From an uncultured Lachnospiraceae bacterium (lineage in GTDB: Bacteria > Bacillota > Clostridia > Lachnospirales > Lachnospiraceae): 64,000 nt of DNA. The stretch is taken from positions 1-64,000 of the forward strand of contig CAKRHW010000009.1 in assembly GCA_934339365.1 (NCBI GenBank), in the 5' to 3' direction. Position 1 is the first letter of the stretch; each line of letters opens with the position of its first letter. Shown one piece after another: positions 35,446 to 43,337 of this stretch. The position numbers and the translations under genes are program-made. The notes beneath the pieces are model-generated. The model had not been told where the DNA came from, did not search any database, and saw only the letters and a list, made by a program, of their open reading frames with translations.

Positions 35446-36150
35446 ATGCCATCTATATTCGAAAGACGTGAAGTTAAGTATGTGATGACAAAGGAACAAT
35501 ATGAGAAGCTAATGTCTTCAATTAGAGATCAGCTTGTGGAAGAGGAATTTTTCAAGTATAAAATTTTAAATATTTATTATGATACGAAGAATTTTGATTT
35601 GTTCCGAAAATCAAGTGAGAAGCCAGAGTTTAAGGAAAAACTCAGGGTAAGAAATTATGGAGAAGTGGAGGATGGTAAAAAAGTATTTTTAGAAGTAAAA
35701 AAGAAATATAAGGGAATTGTATACAAAAGAAGAATTGAATTAGAACGAGAAGAGGTTTATGAAGCAATTAGGAAAAGGGAGCTTCCTATGCAGTTAAAAA
35801 CAATTAACCAAAGGGAGATTGGGATGTTTTTAAAACGATATGAGTTAGAACCGCAGGTGTATTTAAGTTATGACAGGGAAGCATACCAATGGAAAACGAA
35901 TCCGGATTTTCGTATGACGTTTGATCAAAATATACGATATCGTCTGAATGATGTGCTGTTCGAAGAGGGAGATGAGGGCGAGCATATTTTAGATAAGGAT
36001 AAAATTTTGATGGAATTAAAATGTTTGAATAGCCTTCCACTGGAATTTTCAAGATTATTGAGTGCACTTGGAATTTTTAATGTTTCATTCTCAAAGATAG
36101 GAAGTGTTTATAAAAAGGTAATACTTCCTGGGCTGAGAAAAAATAAATAA
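35446..36150 (+). CDS. VTC-domain (polyphosphate polymerase-like) protein
   Basis: 234 residues forming a triphosphate-tunnel fold of the VTC type. Basic and acidic tunnel residues are visible in ERREVKYVMT, KEKLRVRNYG, FLEVKKKYKGIVYKRRIELE, SYDREAYQ, TFDQNIRYR and LMELKCLNSLP, with SFSKIGSVYK at the end. Yeast Vtc4 makes polyphosphate from ATP; bacterial members of this family usually lie beside DUF4956 and CotH or beta-helix genes, and their product is not settled. The ATG follows AAAGGAGGGG; it leads a three-gene unit with 28 bp and 25 bp spacers. Confidence 0.88.
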   Translation: MPSIFERREVKYVMTKEQYEKLMSSIRDQLVEEEFFKYKILNIYYDTKNFDLFRKSSEKPEFKEKLRVRNYGEVEDGKKVFLEVKKKYKGIVYKRRIELEREEVYEAIRKRELPMQLKTINQREIGMFLKRYELEPQVYLSYDREAYQWKTNPDFRMTFDQNIRYRLNDVLFEEGDEGEHILDKDKILMELKCLNSLPLEFSRLLSALGIFNVSFSKIGSVYKKVILPGLRKNK

Positions 36151-36178
36151 AACGAAGACACGCAAGAGAGGAGTTTAT

Positions 36179-36832
36179 ATGAGTAAGATATTGGAAGTAC
36201 AGGTTGAAAATCCATTGGGGTTAGTAATGATTGCATTTGTGTTAGGATGTTTTTTAGCAGTTATCTGTTCGAAAACGAGCAAATGTACAAGAAATATGAT
36301 TGTTTCATTGGCAATTCTGCCATCACTTGTAACGGCTGCATTACTTGCAGTGAATGGAAACATGGGGGCATCGATTGCTGTATTAGGTGTATTTGGTTTA
36401 GTGCGTTTTCGAAGTGTTGCAGGAACGTCGCGTGATATTATTAATGTTTTTTTTGCGATGGCATCTGGGCTGCTCGTAAGTACGGGATATATTTTTGTAG
36501 CTATTTTTCTTACACTTTTAGTAGGAATTTTATTGTTTGCAAGTACAAGAGTAGTATTTCAAAAATATTCTGACGATTATGAATTAAAGATTTTAGTGCC
36601 AGAAGACCTAGATTTCACAGAAACATATCAGGTGCTTTTATGGAGATATTTTAATGAATTTCATCTTAATCGCGTAAAGACAACGAATATGGGCTCTTTA
36701 TTTGAATTAACCTATTATGTTTCTCCCAAAGAGGGAATGAATGTAAAAGAGATGATGGATGACATCAGAACACATAATGGTAATTTAAATGTAGTTTATT
36801 CGCGTTGTGACCAGGGATTAGAAAATCTATAA
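36179..36832 (+). CDS. DUF4956 family membrane protein
   Basis: 217 residues. Hydrophobic helices lie near 13-30, 38-56, 62-76 and 90-122; the family motif reads GVFGLVRFRSVAGTSRDI, with a cytoplasmic C-terminal domain from about 125. DUF4956 proteins accompany VTC-domain proteins in many bacteria and may form the membrane part of a polyphosphate-linked machine; this is inference from gene pairing. Confidence 0.88.
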   Translation: MSKILEVQVENPLGLVMIAFVLGCFLAVICSKTSKCTRNMIVSLAILPSLVTAALLAVNGNMGASIAVLGVFGLVRFRSVAGTSRDIINVFFAMASGLLVSTGYIFVAIFLTLLVGILLFASTRVVFQKYSDDYELKILVPEDLDFTETYQVLLWRYFNEFHLNRVKTTNMGSLFELTYYVSPKEGMNVKEMMDDIRTHNGNLNVVYSRCDQGLENL

Positions 36833-36857
36833 AATTATTTTAGAAAAGAGGACAATT

Positions 36858-39800
36858 ATGAAGAGAAAATTATGTTTTGTATTAGCAGGCTCATTAATGG
36901 TAATGAATATGCCTGTCGTTGCACATGCAGAGAAAAATGTTAAGGTTAAAAATGTAAATGGAAATGTTTTGACGATTCCGGTAGGAAGTAGTTTTTCTTT
37001 AAAAACAAATATGGCTAATAAGAATATTTCGTTTACTTCGTCAAAGGATAAGATTGCGGTAGTAAGTGGAACCGGAATGGTAACCGCCAAGAAAAAAGGA
37101 ACTACGATTGTTTCTTTGAAGGATAAGAAGAGCAAAAATGTTAAAAAATTAAAAATCAAAGTGCAGGCTCCGAAAGAATATGTGATTACCAAGGTATCTG
37201 GTACTTATTACAGTCAGGTAAAGGTTCGTGTGAAAGCGAAAAAGGGATATCAGCTTTATTATTCTACGGATGGAACATTTCATTCTAAGAATAAAATTTG
37301 TGCAACTAAGAGCAAAAATTTTACTTTCCAGAAGTCAACAAAGTTAAATATTTATGCGTTTAAGAAGGGTGAGAAGATTACAAATCTTGCAAAAGCGAAA
37401 AAGAAGATTATTTATACATATGTTATAAAGAAGCAGGTTGTAGATTCGGAAGAAACAACGAAGGAAAATACAACTACGAGTGAACAGGCAACAACGGCTA
37501 CTACAAAGGTAACAGAAGCTGCAACTACAGTGGCTGCGACAACTGCTGAAACAGCAACTACTACAGCTGAAACAACAACACAGATGGCGACAACTACAGC
37601 AGAAACCACAAGTGTTAAGGAAACTGTAGCAGAAACTACTGCAAAAGAGACTACAAGTACAGCACCTACAACAACCGTAAAAGAGACAACGAGTACAGCA
37701 CCTACAACAATAAAAGAGACAACGAGTACAGCACCTACAACAACAATAAAAGAGACAACGAGTACAGTACCTACAACAATAAAAGAGACAACGAGTACAG
37801 CACCTACAACAACTGTAAAAGAGACAACGAGTACAGCACCTACAACAACCGTAAAAGAGACAACAAGTGCAGTACCTACAACAACTGTAAAAGAGACAAC
37901 AAGTGCAGTACCTACAACGACAGAGGTCGCTGAGACAACGAGTATTCCTGAGATGACAACGATTGCTGAAACAACAGCAGAACCAGAAGCAACTACAACA
38001 GAGGAAACATCTGTAGAGGCTACTACCGAAGATGTTACTACGACGGAACCAGAAGCAACTACCGGAGAGACAAGTACAGAAGAAACAACGACGGAAGTAG
38101 AACCAACAGCACCAGACCCAACAACAGAGGAAACAACCTCCGAAGAGCAGACAAGTGGTGAATTTCCAACAGATGAGACAAGACCGACAATGCCTGAGTT
38201 CCCAACGGATATGACAAGACCGACAATGCCTGAGTTCCCAACGGATATGACAAGACCGACAATGCCTGAGTTCCCAACGGATATGACAAGACCGACAATG
38301 CCGGAATTCCCGACAGATGAGACAACGGAAGAAATAACAACGGAAGAAACAAGTACAGAAGAAGCAAGTACAGAGGAAGCAAGCACAGAAGAGGCAAGTA
38401 CAGAGGAAGCAAGCACAGAAGAAGCAACAACGGAGGAAGCAAGCACAGAAGAGGCAAGTACAGAGGAAGCAAGCACAGAAGAGGCAAGTACAGAGGAAAC
38501 AAGCACAGAAGAAGCAAGCACAGAAGAAGCAACTACAGAGGAGACTAGTACAGAAGAAAGTACGACAGGTGCAACAGAAGAGACAACAACAGAGCAGGAG
38601 ACAACAGAGGCAGGAAAGACAGAAAGCTCATATGCAGAGATTCAGGAAGATGGCAAGGTTCAGGTTGTGATTGGAAATGCACCGGAAAAGAAGGTTACTT
38701 TAACCAATGACGCAGGAGAAGAAATTCTGTCAATCAGTAAAAAGAATAAAGTGACAATTTCTAAGGCAGGAACGTATCGTATTACATCTGATCAGGTGGA
38801 AATGATTACCGGAAGAATTGAAGTTGATGCTGAGGATGCAGATGTAAATGTAATTCTTGCAGGTGTACAATTGACAAGTGATGATACAGATGGAGTATTT
38901 ACAGTTAAGAAGAAAACTGCTAGTGTAAATGTTACATTAGAAGAGGGAACTGTAAATAAATTTGCAGATACAGCAGAAACAGGAACGGAGACAAATGAGG
39001 AGACTGGAGCTGAGACAACTGTTTATCCGGATGGAGCGATAGTTAGTAAGCAGACAGGACTTACCATTCAGGGTACAGGAAAATTGTATGTATCTTCAAA
39101 ACTTGGAAGTGGAATTAAATCAACTGACAGCTTACAGATTACCAATGCAGATATTGTAGTTACAGAAGCTGGAAATAATGGTATTTCAGGTAAAACGGAA
39201 TTAATTGTAAAAGATAGTAGTTTAGATATTACTTCTGACAGCGATGGATTAAAGACAACAACTCCAGATGATACAACATTAGGAAATATGGAGTTGACTA
39301 ATACAAAAATTAAGATTCAATGCAATGAAGATGGAATTCAATGTTATAAGGATGCCGTTATTACAGATTGTGATATTGATATTCAGGCTACTAAGGATAC
39401 AAGTAAATTAACAACAGTAGATGGAGAAACAAAGAATAGCTTTAAGGGAATCAAAGCAGAAGGAAATCTGACGATTTCTGGAGGTACTTTTAATATTGTT
39501 TCAAGTGATGATGCAATTCATTCAAATGCTACCATTGAGATCAAGGATGATCCAGAGATGAATTTAAATACCGGAGATGATGGAATTCATGCAGATGATG
39601 AATTAACGATTCAGAGTGGAAATATTACAGTGGAGCAGTCTTACGAAGGACTTGAAGCAGCAAATATTGTAATTAATGGTGGAGAAATTCATGTAAAATC
39701 AAGTGATGACGGAATTAATGCAGCTGGCGGCTCTGATGGAAACACGAATGGTGGAAACTTTGGAGATGATACATTTGGTCCGGGAAGACCAGGCGGAAAT

Positions 39801-40346
39801 CAGGGCGGAAATCAGGGCGGAAATCAGGGCGGAATGCCGGGACAGAGTTCTGGAAACTATTCTATTGAGATTAATGGAGGAAAAATTTATGTAGATGCAA
39901 GTGGAGATGGTATTGATTCTAATGGTAATATTACAATGACTGCAGGAGAGGTTTATGTCAGTGGACCAACGAATGGTGGAAATGGTGCATTAGATTACGA
40001 TGGAACATTTTTAATCAGTGGAGGAACTTTGATTGCAGCAGGTAGTATTGGAATGGATCAGACACCTTCAGATACTTCTACGCAAAATAGTGTCAGATTC
40101 CAGTTACAGAGTGTGCAGCAGGCAGGAACAAAGATTGAGTTAAAGGATTCAGAAGGAAATGTAGTAGTATCCTTTACTCCAGAAAAGGTATTCCAGTCAG
40201 TTGTTATTTCAGCACCGGAATTAACTGTTAATGAATCCTATTCTTTATATTTAAATGATACATTAAGCACAACCGTTGAGTTAACCGGTACTGTTACTGG
40301 TGGTGGAAATAATGGCGGTGGATTTGGACCAGGACAACGCTGGTAA
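36858..40346 (+). CDS. secreted stalked beta-helix protein with carbohydrate-binding-like domain
   Basis: 1162 residues. A signal peptide (about 1-25, ending VVAHA) leads to a Big2-like Ig domain (about 27-100) and a second beta domain (105-192, STDGTFHSKNKICAT). Residues about 194-594 are a Thr/Glu/Pro-rich stalk of in-frame repeats. From about 610 a right-handed beta-helix with many DGI and DDGIHADDELTIQSG-type turns resembles the Cthe_2159/DUF4353 family, which binds acidic plant polysaccharides in Clostridium thermocellum. A Gly/Asn-rich insert near 955-995 and a GGGFGPGQRW tail follow. No LPXTG anchor is visible. It closes the VTC-DUF4956 unit, and is probably surface-displayed by an unknown route. 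Confidence 0.85.
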   Translation: MKRKLCFVLAGSLMVMNMPVVAHAEKNVKVKNVNGNVLTIPVGSSFSLKTNMANKNISFTSSKDKIAVVSGTGMVTAKKKGTTIVSLKDKKSKNVKKLKIKVQAPKEYVITKVSGTYYSQVKVRVKAKKGYQLYYSTDGTFHSKNKICATKSKNFTFQKSTKLNIYAFKKGEKITNLAKAKKKIIYTYVIKKQVVDSEETTKENTTTSEQATTATTKVTEAATTVAATTAETATTTAETTTQMATTTAETTSVKETVAETTAKETTSTAPTTTVKETTSTAPTTIKETTSTAPTTTIKETTSTVPTTIKETTSTAPTTTVKETTSTAPTTTVKETTSAVPTTTVKETTSAVPTTTEVAETTSIPEMTTIAETTAEPEATTTEETSVEATTEDVTTTEPEATTGETSTEETTTEVEPTAPDPTTEETTSEEQTSGEFPTDETRPTMPEFPTDMTRPTMPEFPTDMTRPTMPEFPTDMTRPTMPEFPTDETTEEITTEETSTEEASTEEASTEEASTEEASTEEATTEEASTEEASTEEASTEEASTEETSTEEASTEEATTEETSTEESTTGATEETTTEQETTEAGKTESSYAEIQEDGKVQVVIGNAPEKKVTLTNDAGEEILSISKKNKVTISKAGTYRITSDQVEMITGRIEVDAEDADVNVILAGVQLTSDDTDGVFTVKKKTASVNVTLEEGTVNKFADTAETGTETNEETGAETTVYPDGAIVSKQTGLTIQGTGKLYVSSKLGSGIKSTDSLQITNADIVVTEAGNNGISGKTELIVKDSSLDITSDSDGLKTTTPDDTTLGNMELTNTKIKIQCNEDGIQCYKDAVITDCDIDIQATKDTSKLTTVDGETKNSFKGIKAEGNLTISGGTFNIVSSDDAIHSNATIEIKDDPEMNLNTGDDGIHADDELTIQSGNITVEQSYEGLEAANIVINGGEIHVKSSDDGINAAGGSDGNTNGGNFGDDTFGPGRPGGNQGGNQGGNQGGMPGQSSGNYSIEINGGKIYVDASGDGIDSNGNITMTAGEVYVSGPTNGGNGALDYDGTFLISGGTLIAAGSIGMDQTPSDTSTQNSVRFQLQSVQQAGTKIELKDSEGNVVVSFTPEKVFQSVVISAPELTVNESYSLYLNDTLSTTVELTGTVTGGGNNGGGFGPGQRW
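37643..37921 (+). repeat. in-frame KETTSTAPTT-type repeats (about 30-33 bp units)
   Basis: About nine copies of a unit encoding KETTS(T/A)(A/V)PTT plus one or two linker residues, some nearly identical at DNA level, within the stalk of the beta-helix protein. Units alternate between 30 and 33 bp, consistent with slippage. Confidence 0.9.
38160..38321 (+). repeat. four 36 bp repeats encoding EFPTDxTRPTMP
   Basis: Four consecutive 36 bp units begin at 38160, 38196, 38232 and 38268, followed by a partial unit (EFPTDET). The middle copies are identical or nearly so, indicating recent duplication in frame. Confidence 0.93.
38352..38561 (+). repeat. about fourteen 15 bp repeats encoding STEEA
   Basis: Tandem units of AGTACAGAAGAAGCA type (with synonymous changes) encode (S/T)TEE(A/T). 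A highly acidic, extended stalk is expected; copy number is likely variable. Confidence 0.92.
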
Positions 40347-40383
40347 GAAAAAATTACAGTTTATAAATGAATTAGAAGAAAAT

Positions 40384-40419
40384 AGGTCAGGGAAAATAGT
40401 TTCCGGCCTGTTTTTTTTG
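40384..40419 (+). terminator. intrinsic terminator after the beta-helix gene
   Basis: An imperfect stem from AGGTCAGGGAAA with TTTCCGGCCT is followed by GTTTTTTTT. Confidence 0.75.
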
Positions 40420-40567
40420 TGGAAAGAGATGAACGAAAATCGCAAAAAATGAAAGCAAAATTGCCTATATTTGTGGGAATGTGAGAGGATACTGCGATTA
40501 CTGATAAAAAATTGTCAAATATGTTAAAAAAATAACGGTCTTTTTTTAAAAAACTTAGTGCAAAATG

Positions 40568-40596
40568 TTGACAAAATGATAAAGTAGGTCTATAAT
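40568..40596 (+). promoter_or_regulatory. SigA promoter of the leader and kinase gene
   Basis: TTGACA (40568-40573), 17 bp spacer, TATAAT (40591-40596), perfect consensus. The start would be near 40603, giving a 170 nt untranslated leader. From 40420 to 40567 I see only A/T-rich DNA. Confidence 0.9.
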
Positions 40597-40602
40597 CATA
40601 GA

Positions 40603-40773
40603 CATAAGGACGAGATAAATGTTAGGCAAGACATTTAGTCTTTATACAAATTGGGGAACGCTTATAAAATAAGACAACAAGCGTGGAGGCAATCGCTTTT
40701 GGAAACAAAAGCCCTTACCGAATTGACAGAATAAAATTGCAGAAGATGCAATGGTTGAAAGGAGCGGATTTTT
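40603..40773 (+). ncRNA. possible structured 5' leader of unknown class
   Basis: The leader can form several local stems: TAAATGT with ACATTTA (about 40616-40636), AACGCTT with AAGCGT (about 40657-40684), GCTTTTG-GAAA-CAAAAGC (about 40695-40712) with a GNRA-like loop, and ATTGCA with TGCAAT (about 40736-40752) just before the ribosome binding site GAAAGGAG. I could not match it to a known riboswitch class by eye, and no terminator is seen. It may be a cis-regulatory RNA for the kinase or an independent small RNA. Confidence 0.45.
40619..40672 (+). CDS. possible 17-codon upstream ORF within the leader
   Basis: ATG at 40619 preceded by AAGGACGAG at 5-8 bp spacing opens a 17-codon frame (MLGKTFSLYTNWGTLIK) ending at TAA. 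It would overlap the first two leader hairpins. Chance occurrence is quite possible. Confidence 0.2.
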   Translation: MLGKTFSLYTNWGTLIK

Positions 40774-41529
40774 ATGAAATTAGGACAACAAATCGCAAAA
40801 GGAACAAACAATACAGTTTATAAGTCAGAAGATGGAACAATGGCCGTAAAAGTTTTCAATGATGGATATGCTAAGGCTGATGTAATGAATGAGGCTTATA
40901 TCGCAGCAAGAATAGAAGAAGTTGGTGGAATTAATATTCCAACTTTGAAAGAAGTACCTATCATTGATGGAAAGTTCGCTATTGCTATGGATTATGTAGA
41001 AGGAAAAACAATGGCTCAGTTAATGAAGGAGAATCCAGCTGATATAGATAAATACATCGATCAGTTAGTAGCCATTCAGATGGAAATGCATACAAAGAGA
41101 TGCCCATTTCTTACAAAGATGAAGGATAAATTAACAGATAGAATTAATCGAGTTGATCTCGACGATAATAAGAAATATGAATTATTAACAATTTTAGATG
41201 GAGCACCAAAACATAACAAGGTTTGTCATGGAGACTTTACTCCACACAATGTTATGATTGGAACAGATGGGAAAGCATATATTCTTGATTGGAATCATGC
41301 AACACAGGGTAATGCAAGTGCCGATGTAGCAAGAACATACTTATGGTTAAGTTTACATCATGCAGAGATTGCAGATAAGTATTTAGATACCTTCTGTGCA
41401 AAGAGCGGAACGGCTAAGACATATGTTCAGCAATGGCTTCCAGTTGTTGCAGGTGCAAGATTAATTAAGAAGAGAGCAGACGAAGAAGAATTACTTCGTA
41501 AATGGGTTGATGTTATTGAATATCAATAA
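40774..41529 (+). CDS. aminoglycoside/choline-kinase-like (APH family) phosphotransferase
   Basis: 251 residues, a compact kinase fold. The nucleotide-binding loop is KGTNNTVYKSEDGTMAVKVF, with Lys in MAVKVF; the catalytic loop is CHGDFTPHNVMIG and the metal-binding Asp is in ILDWNHATQG. Family members phosphorylate small molecules (aminoglycosides, choline, sugars); nothing here identifies the substrate, and resistance should not be assumed. Strong promoter, good ribosome binding site and relatively rich codon use suggest solid expression. It is a single-gene unit. Confidence 0.8.
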   Translation: MKLGQQIAKGTNNTVYKSEDGTMAVKVFNDGYAKADVMNEAYIAARIEEVGGINIPTLKEVPIIDGKFAIAMDYVEGKTMAQLMKENPADIDKYIDQLVAIQMEMHTKRCPFLTKMKDKLTDRINRVDLDDNKKYELLTILDGAPKHNKVCHGDFTPHNVMIGTDGKAYILDWNHATQGNASADVARTYLWLSLHHAEIADKYLDTFCAKSGTAKTYVQQWLPVVAGARLIKKRADEEELLRKWVDVIEYQ

Positions 41530-41615
41530 AAAACGACCTAAAAATGTTGTATCATAGATTCGGGGCAGGTTCTATTGACTCAAAAAGTTCACATCAGAGT
41601 ATTATAATTCAATTA

Positions 41616-41653
41616 CAGGGGAGATAACAAGAGTTGTTGTCTTCCCTTTCTTT
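41616..41653 (+). terminator. intrinsic terminator upstream of the ABC-F gene
   Basis: GGGGAGATAACAA pairs with TTGTTGTCTTCCC (G-U pairs allowed), followed by TTTCTTTTT. It is about 90 bp past the kinase stop. An extended -10 TGGTATAAT at 41704-41712 can start the next transcript. Confidence 0.75.
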
Positions 41654-41754
41654 TTGTTTGTTACCATGATAATAAAAATTGTATCTTTTTTTATCCATTT
41701 CTGTGGTATAATTTTCGAAGCAATAAATTGAAAAAGATAAGGATGGAGGAAGTA

Positions 41755-43305
41755 ATGAGCATACTGAATGTAGAACATTTAACACATGGATTTGGAGATC
41801 GTGTAATTTTAGAAGATGTTTCTTTTCGATTGTTAAAGGGAGAACATATTGGACTGGTAGGTGCAAATGGAGAAGGAAAATCCACATTTATGAATATTAT
41901 TACTGGAAAGCTAATGCCGGATGAAGGAAAAGTGGAATGGTCGAAAAATGTCCGCGTAGGTTATTTAGATCAGCATACGGTGCTGACAGAGGGCATGACG
42001 ATTCGTGATGTGTTAAAGAGTGCATTTGCGTGGTTATTTGAAATGGAAGAACAGATGAATGTAATCTGTGACAAAATGGGAGATGCTTCGCCAGAGGAAC
42101 TAGAAGAGATGATGGAGAAGCTTGGAGTGATTCAGGATTTGTTGACAATGCATGATTTTTATGTGATTGATTCGAAAATAGAGGAAGTAGCAAGAGCACT
42201 GGGAATTATAGAAATCGGTTTAGATAAGGATGTAACGGAATTAAGTGGTGGACAAAGAACGAAGGTGTTGCTTGCAAAGCTTTTATTAGAAAAGCCAGAT
42301 ATTTTGTTGTTAGATGAGCCGACGAATTATTTAGATGAAAATCATATTGAATGGTTAAAACGATATTTACAGGAATATGAAAATGCATTTATTTTGATTT
42401 CACATGATATTCCTTTTTTGAATTGTGTAATTAATTTGGTATATCATATGGAAAATGCAAGGTTGACGAGATATGTAGGGGACTACGATAAGTTTTTAGA
42501 AGTGTATGAAGTGAAAAAGAAGCAGCTTGAGGCTGCTTATCATAGACAACAGCAGGAAATTAGTGAATTAAAGGATTTTGTTGCTAGAAATAAGGCAAGA
42601 GTTTCGACTAGAAATATGGCGATGTCACGACAGAAAAAATTAGATAAGATGGATAAAATTGAATTAGATCGTGAGCACCCAAAACCAGAGTTTGCTTTTA
42701 AGGAAGCAAGGGCATCGGCAAGAATTATTTTTGAAACAAAGGAGTTGGTAATTGGATATGATCAACCATTAACTAAAAAATTGAATTTGAGTATGGAAAA
42801 GGGACAAAAGATTGCGATTGTCGGAGCAAATGGAATTGGAAAGACAACATTGCTTAAGAGTATTTTGGGATTGATTTCGCCACTAGCAGGAGCAGTAGAG
42901 TTAGGGGATTATTTAGAAATCGGTTATTTTGAGCAGGAGATGGCACCTGGAAATACTCGTACTTGCATCGAAGAAATCTGGCAGGAATTTCCTGGATTTA
43001 CGCAGTATGAGGTAAGAAGTGCATTGGCAAAGTGTGGATTGATGACAAAGCATATTGAGAGTCAGGTAAGAGTACTTAGCGGTGGAGAACAGGCAAAGGT
43101 AAGACTTTGCAAGCTGATGAATCGTGAAAGTAATTTATTGGTTCTAGATGAGCCGACAAATCATTTAGATGTGGATGCTAAGGATGAACTGAAGCGGGCA
43201 TTGCAGGAGTATAAAGGAAGTATTTTAATGGTTTGTCATGAACCGGAATTTTATAATGGACTCGTAAGTGACATTTGGAATGCTTCGGAATGGAGTTTAT
43301 TCTAA
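41755..43305 (+). CDS. ABC-F family ATPase
   Basis: 516 residues with two ABC domains and no membrane segments. First domain: Walker A GANGEGKSTFMN, signature ELSGGQRTKVLLAKLLLE, Walker B LLLDEPTNYLD. Linker: a Lys/Arg/Glu-rich stretch near 240-310. Second domain: GANGIGKTTLLK, VLSGGEQAKVRLCKLM, LVLDEPTNHLD. ABC-F proteins act on ribosomes, either as translation factors or in antibiotic protection; the short linker gives no clear resistance signature. The ATG at 41755 follows GGAGGAAG. Confidence 0.93.
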   Translation: MSILNVEHLTHGFGDRVILEDVSFRLLKGEHIGLVGANGEGKSTFMNIITGKLMPDEGKVEWSKNVRVGYLDQHTVLTEGMTIRDVLKSAFAWLFEMEEQMNVICDKMGDASPEELEEMMEKLGVIQDLLTMHDFYVIDSKIEEVARALGIIEIGLDKDVTELSGGQRTKVLLAKLLLEKPDILLLDEPTNYLDENHIEWLKRYLQEYENAFILISHDIPFLNCVINLVYHMENARLTRYVGDYDKFLEVYEVKKKQLEAAYHRQQQEISELKDFVARNKARVSTRNMAMSRQKKLDKMDKIELDREHPKPEFAFKEARASARIIFETKELVIGYDQPLTKKLNLSMEKGQKIAIVGANGIGKTTLLKSILGLISPLAGAVELGDYLEIGYFEQEMAPGNTRTCIEEIWQEFPGFTQYEVRSALAKCGLMTKHIESQVRVLSGGEQAKVRLCKLMNRESNLLVLDEPTNHLDVDAKDELKRALQEYKGSILMVCHEPEFYNGLVSDIWNASEWSLF

Positions 43306-43337
43306 GTTCTTTTAGAGAGAAGAAAGGAAAGCAGGTT

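Noticed and set aside
37412..38521. Long minus-strand ORF of 369 codons rich in Ser and Val
   Set aside because: It is the antisense shadow of the Thr/Glu-rich stalk repeats of the plus-strand gene; no ribosome binding site and low-complexity product.
37643..38561. Regular repeats that could suggest a CRISPR array
   Set aside because: Repeats are contiguous without unique spacers, are multiples of three and lie in frame inside a coding gene.
40603..40773. Known riboswitch or 6S RNA in the kinase leader
   Set aside because: None of the consensus cores I checked by eye (TPP, SAM-I, lysine, cobalamin, c-di-GMP-I, glycine, T-box) fits, and the rod-like shape of 6S RNA is not evident; left as unclassified.
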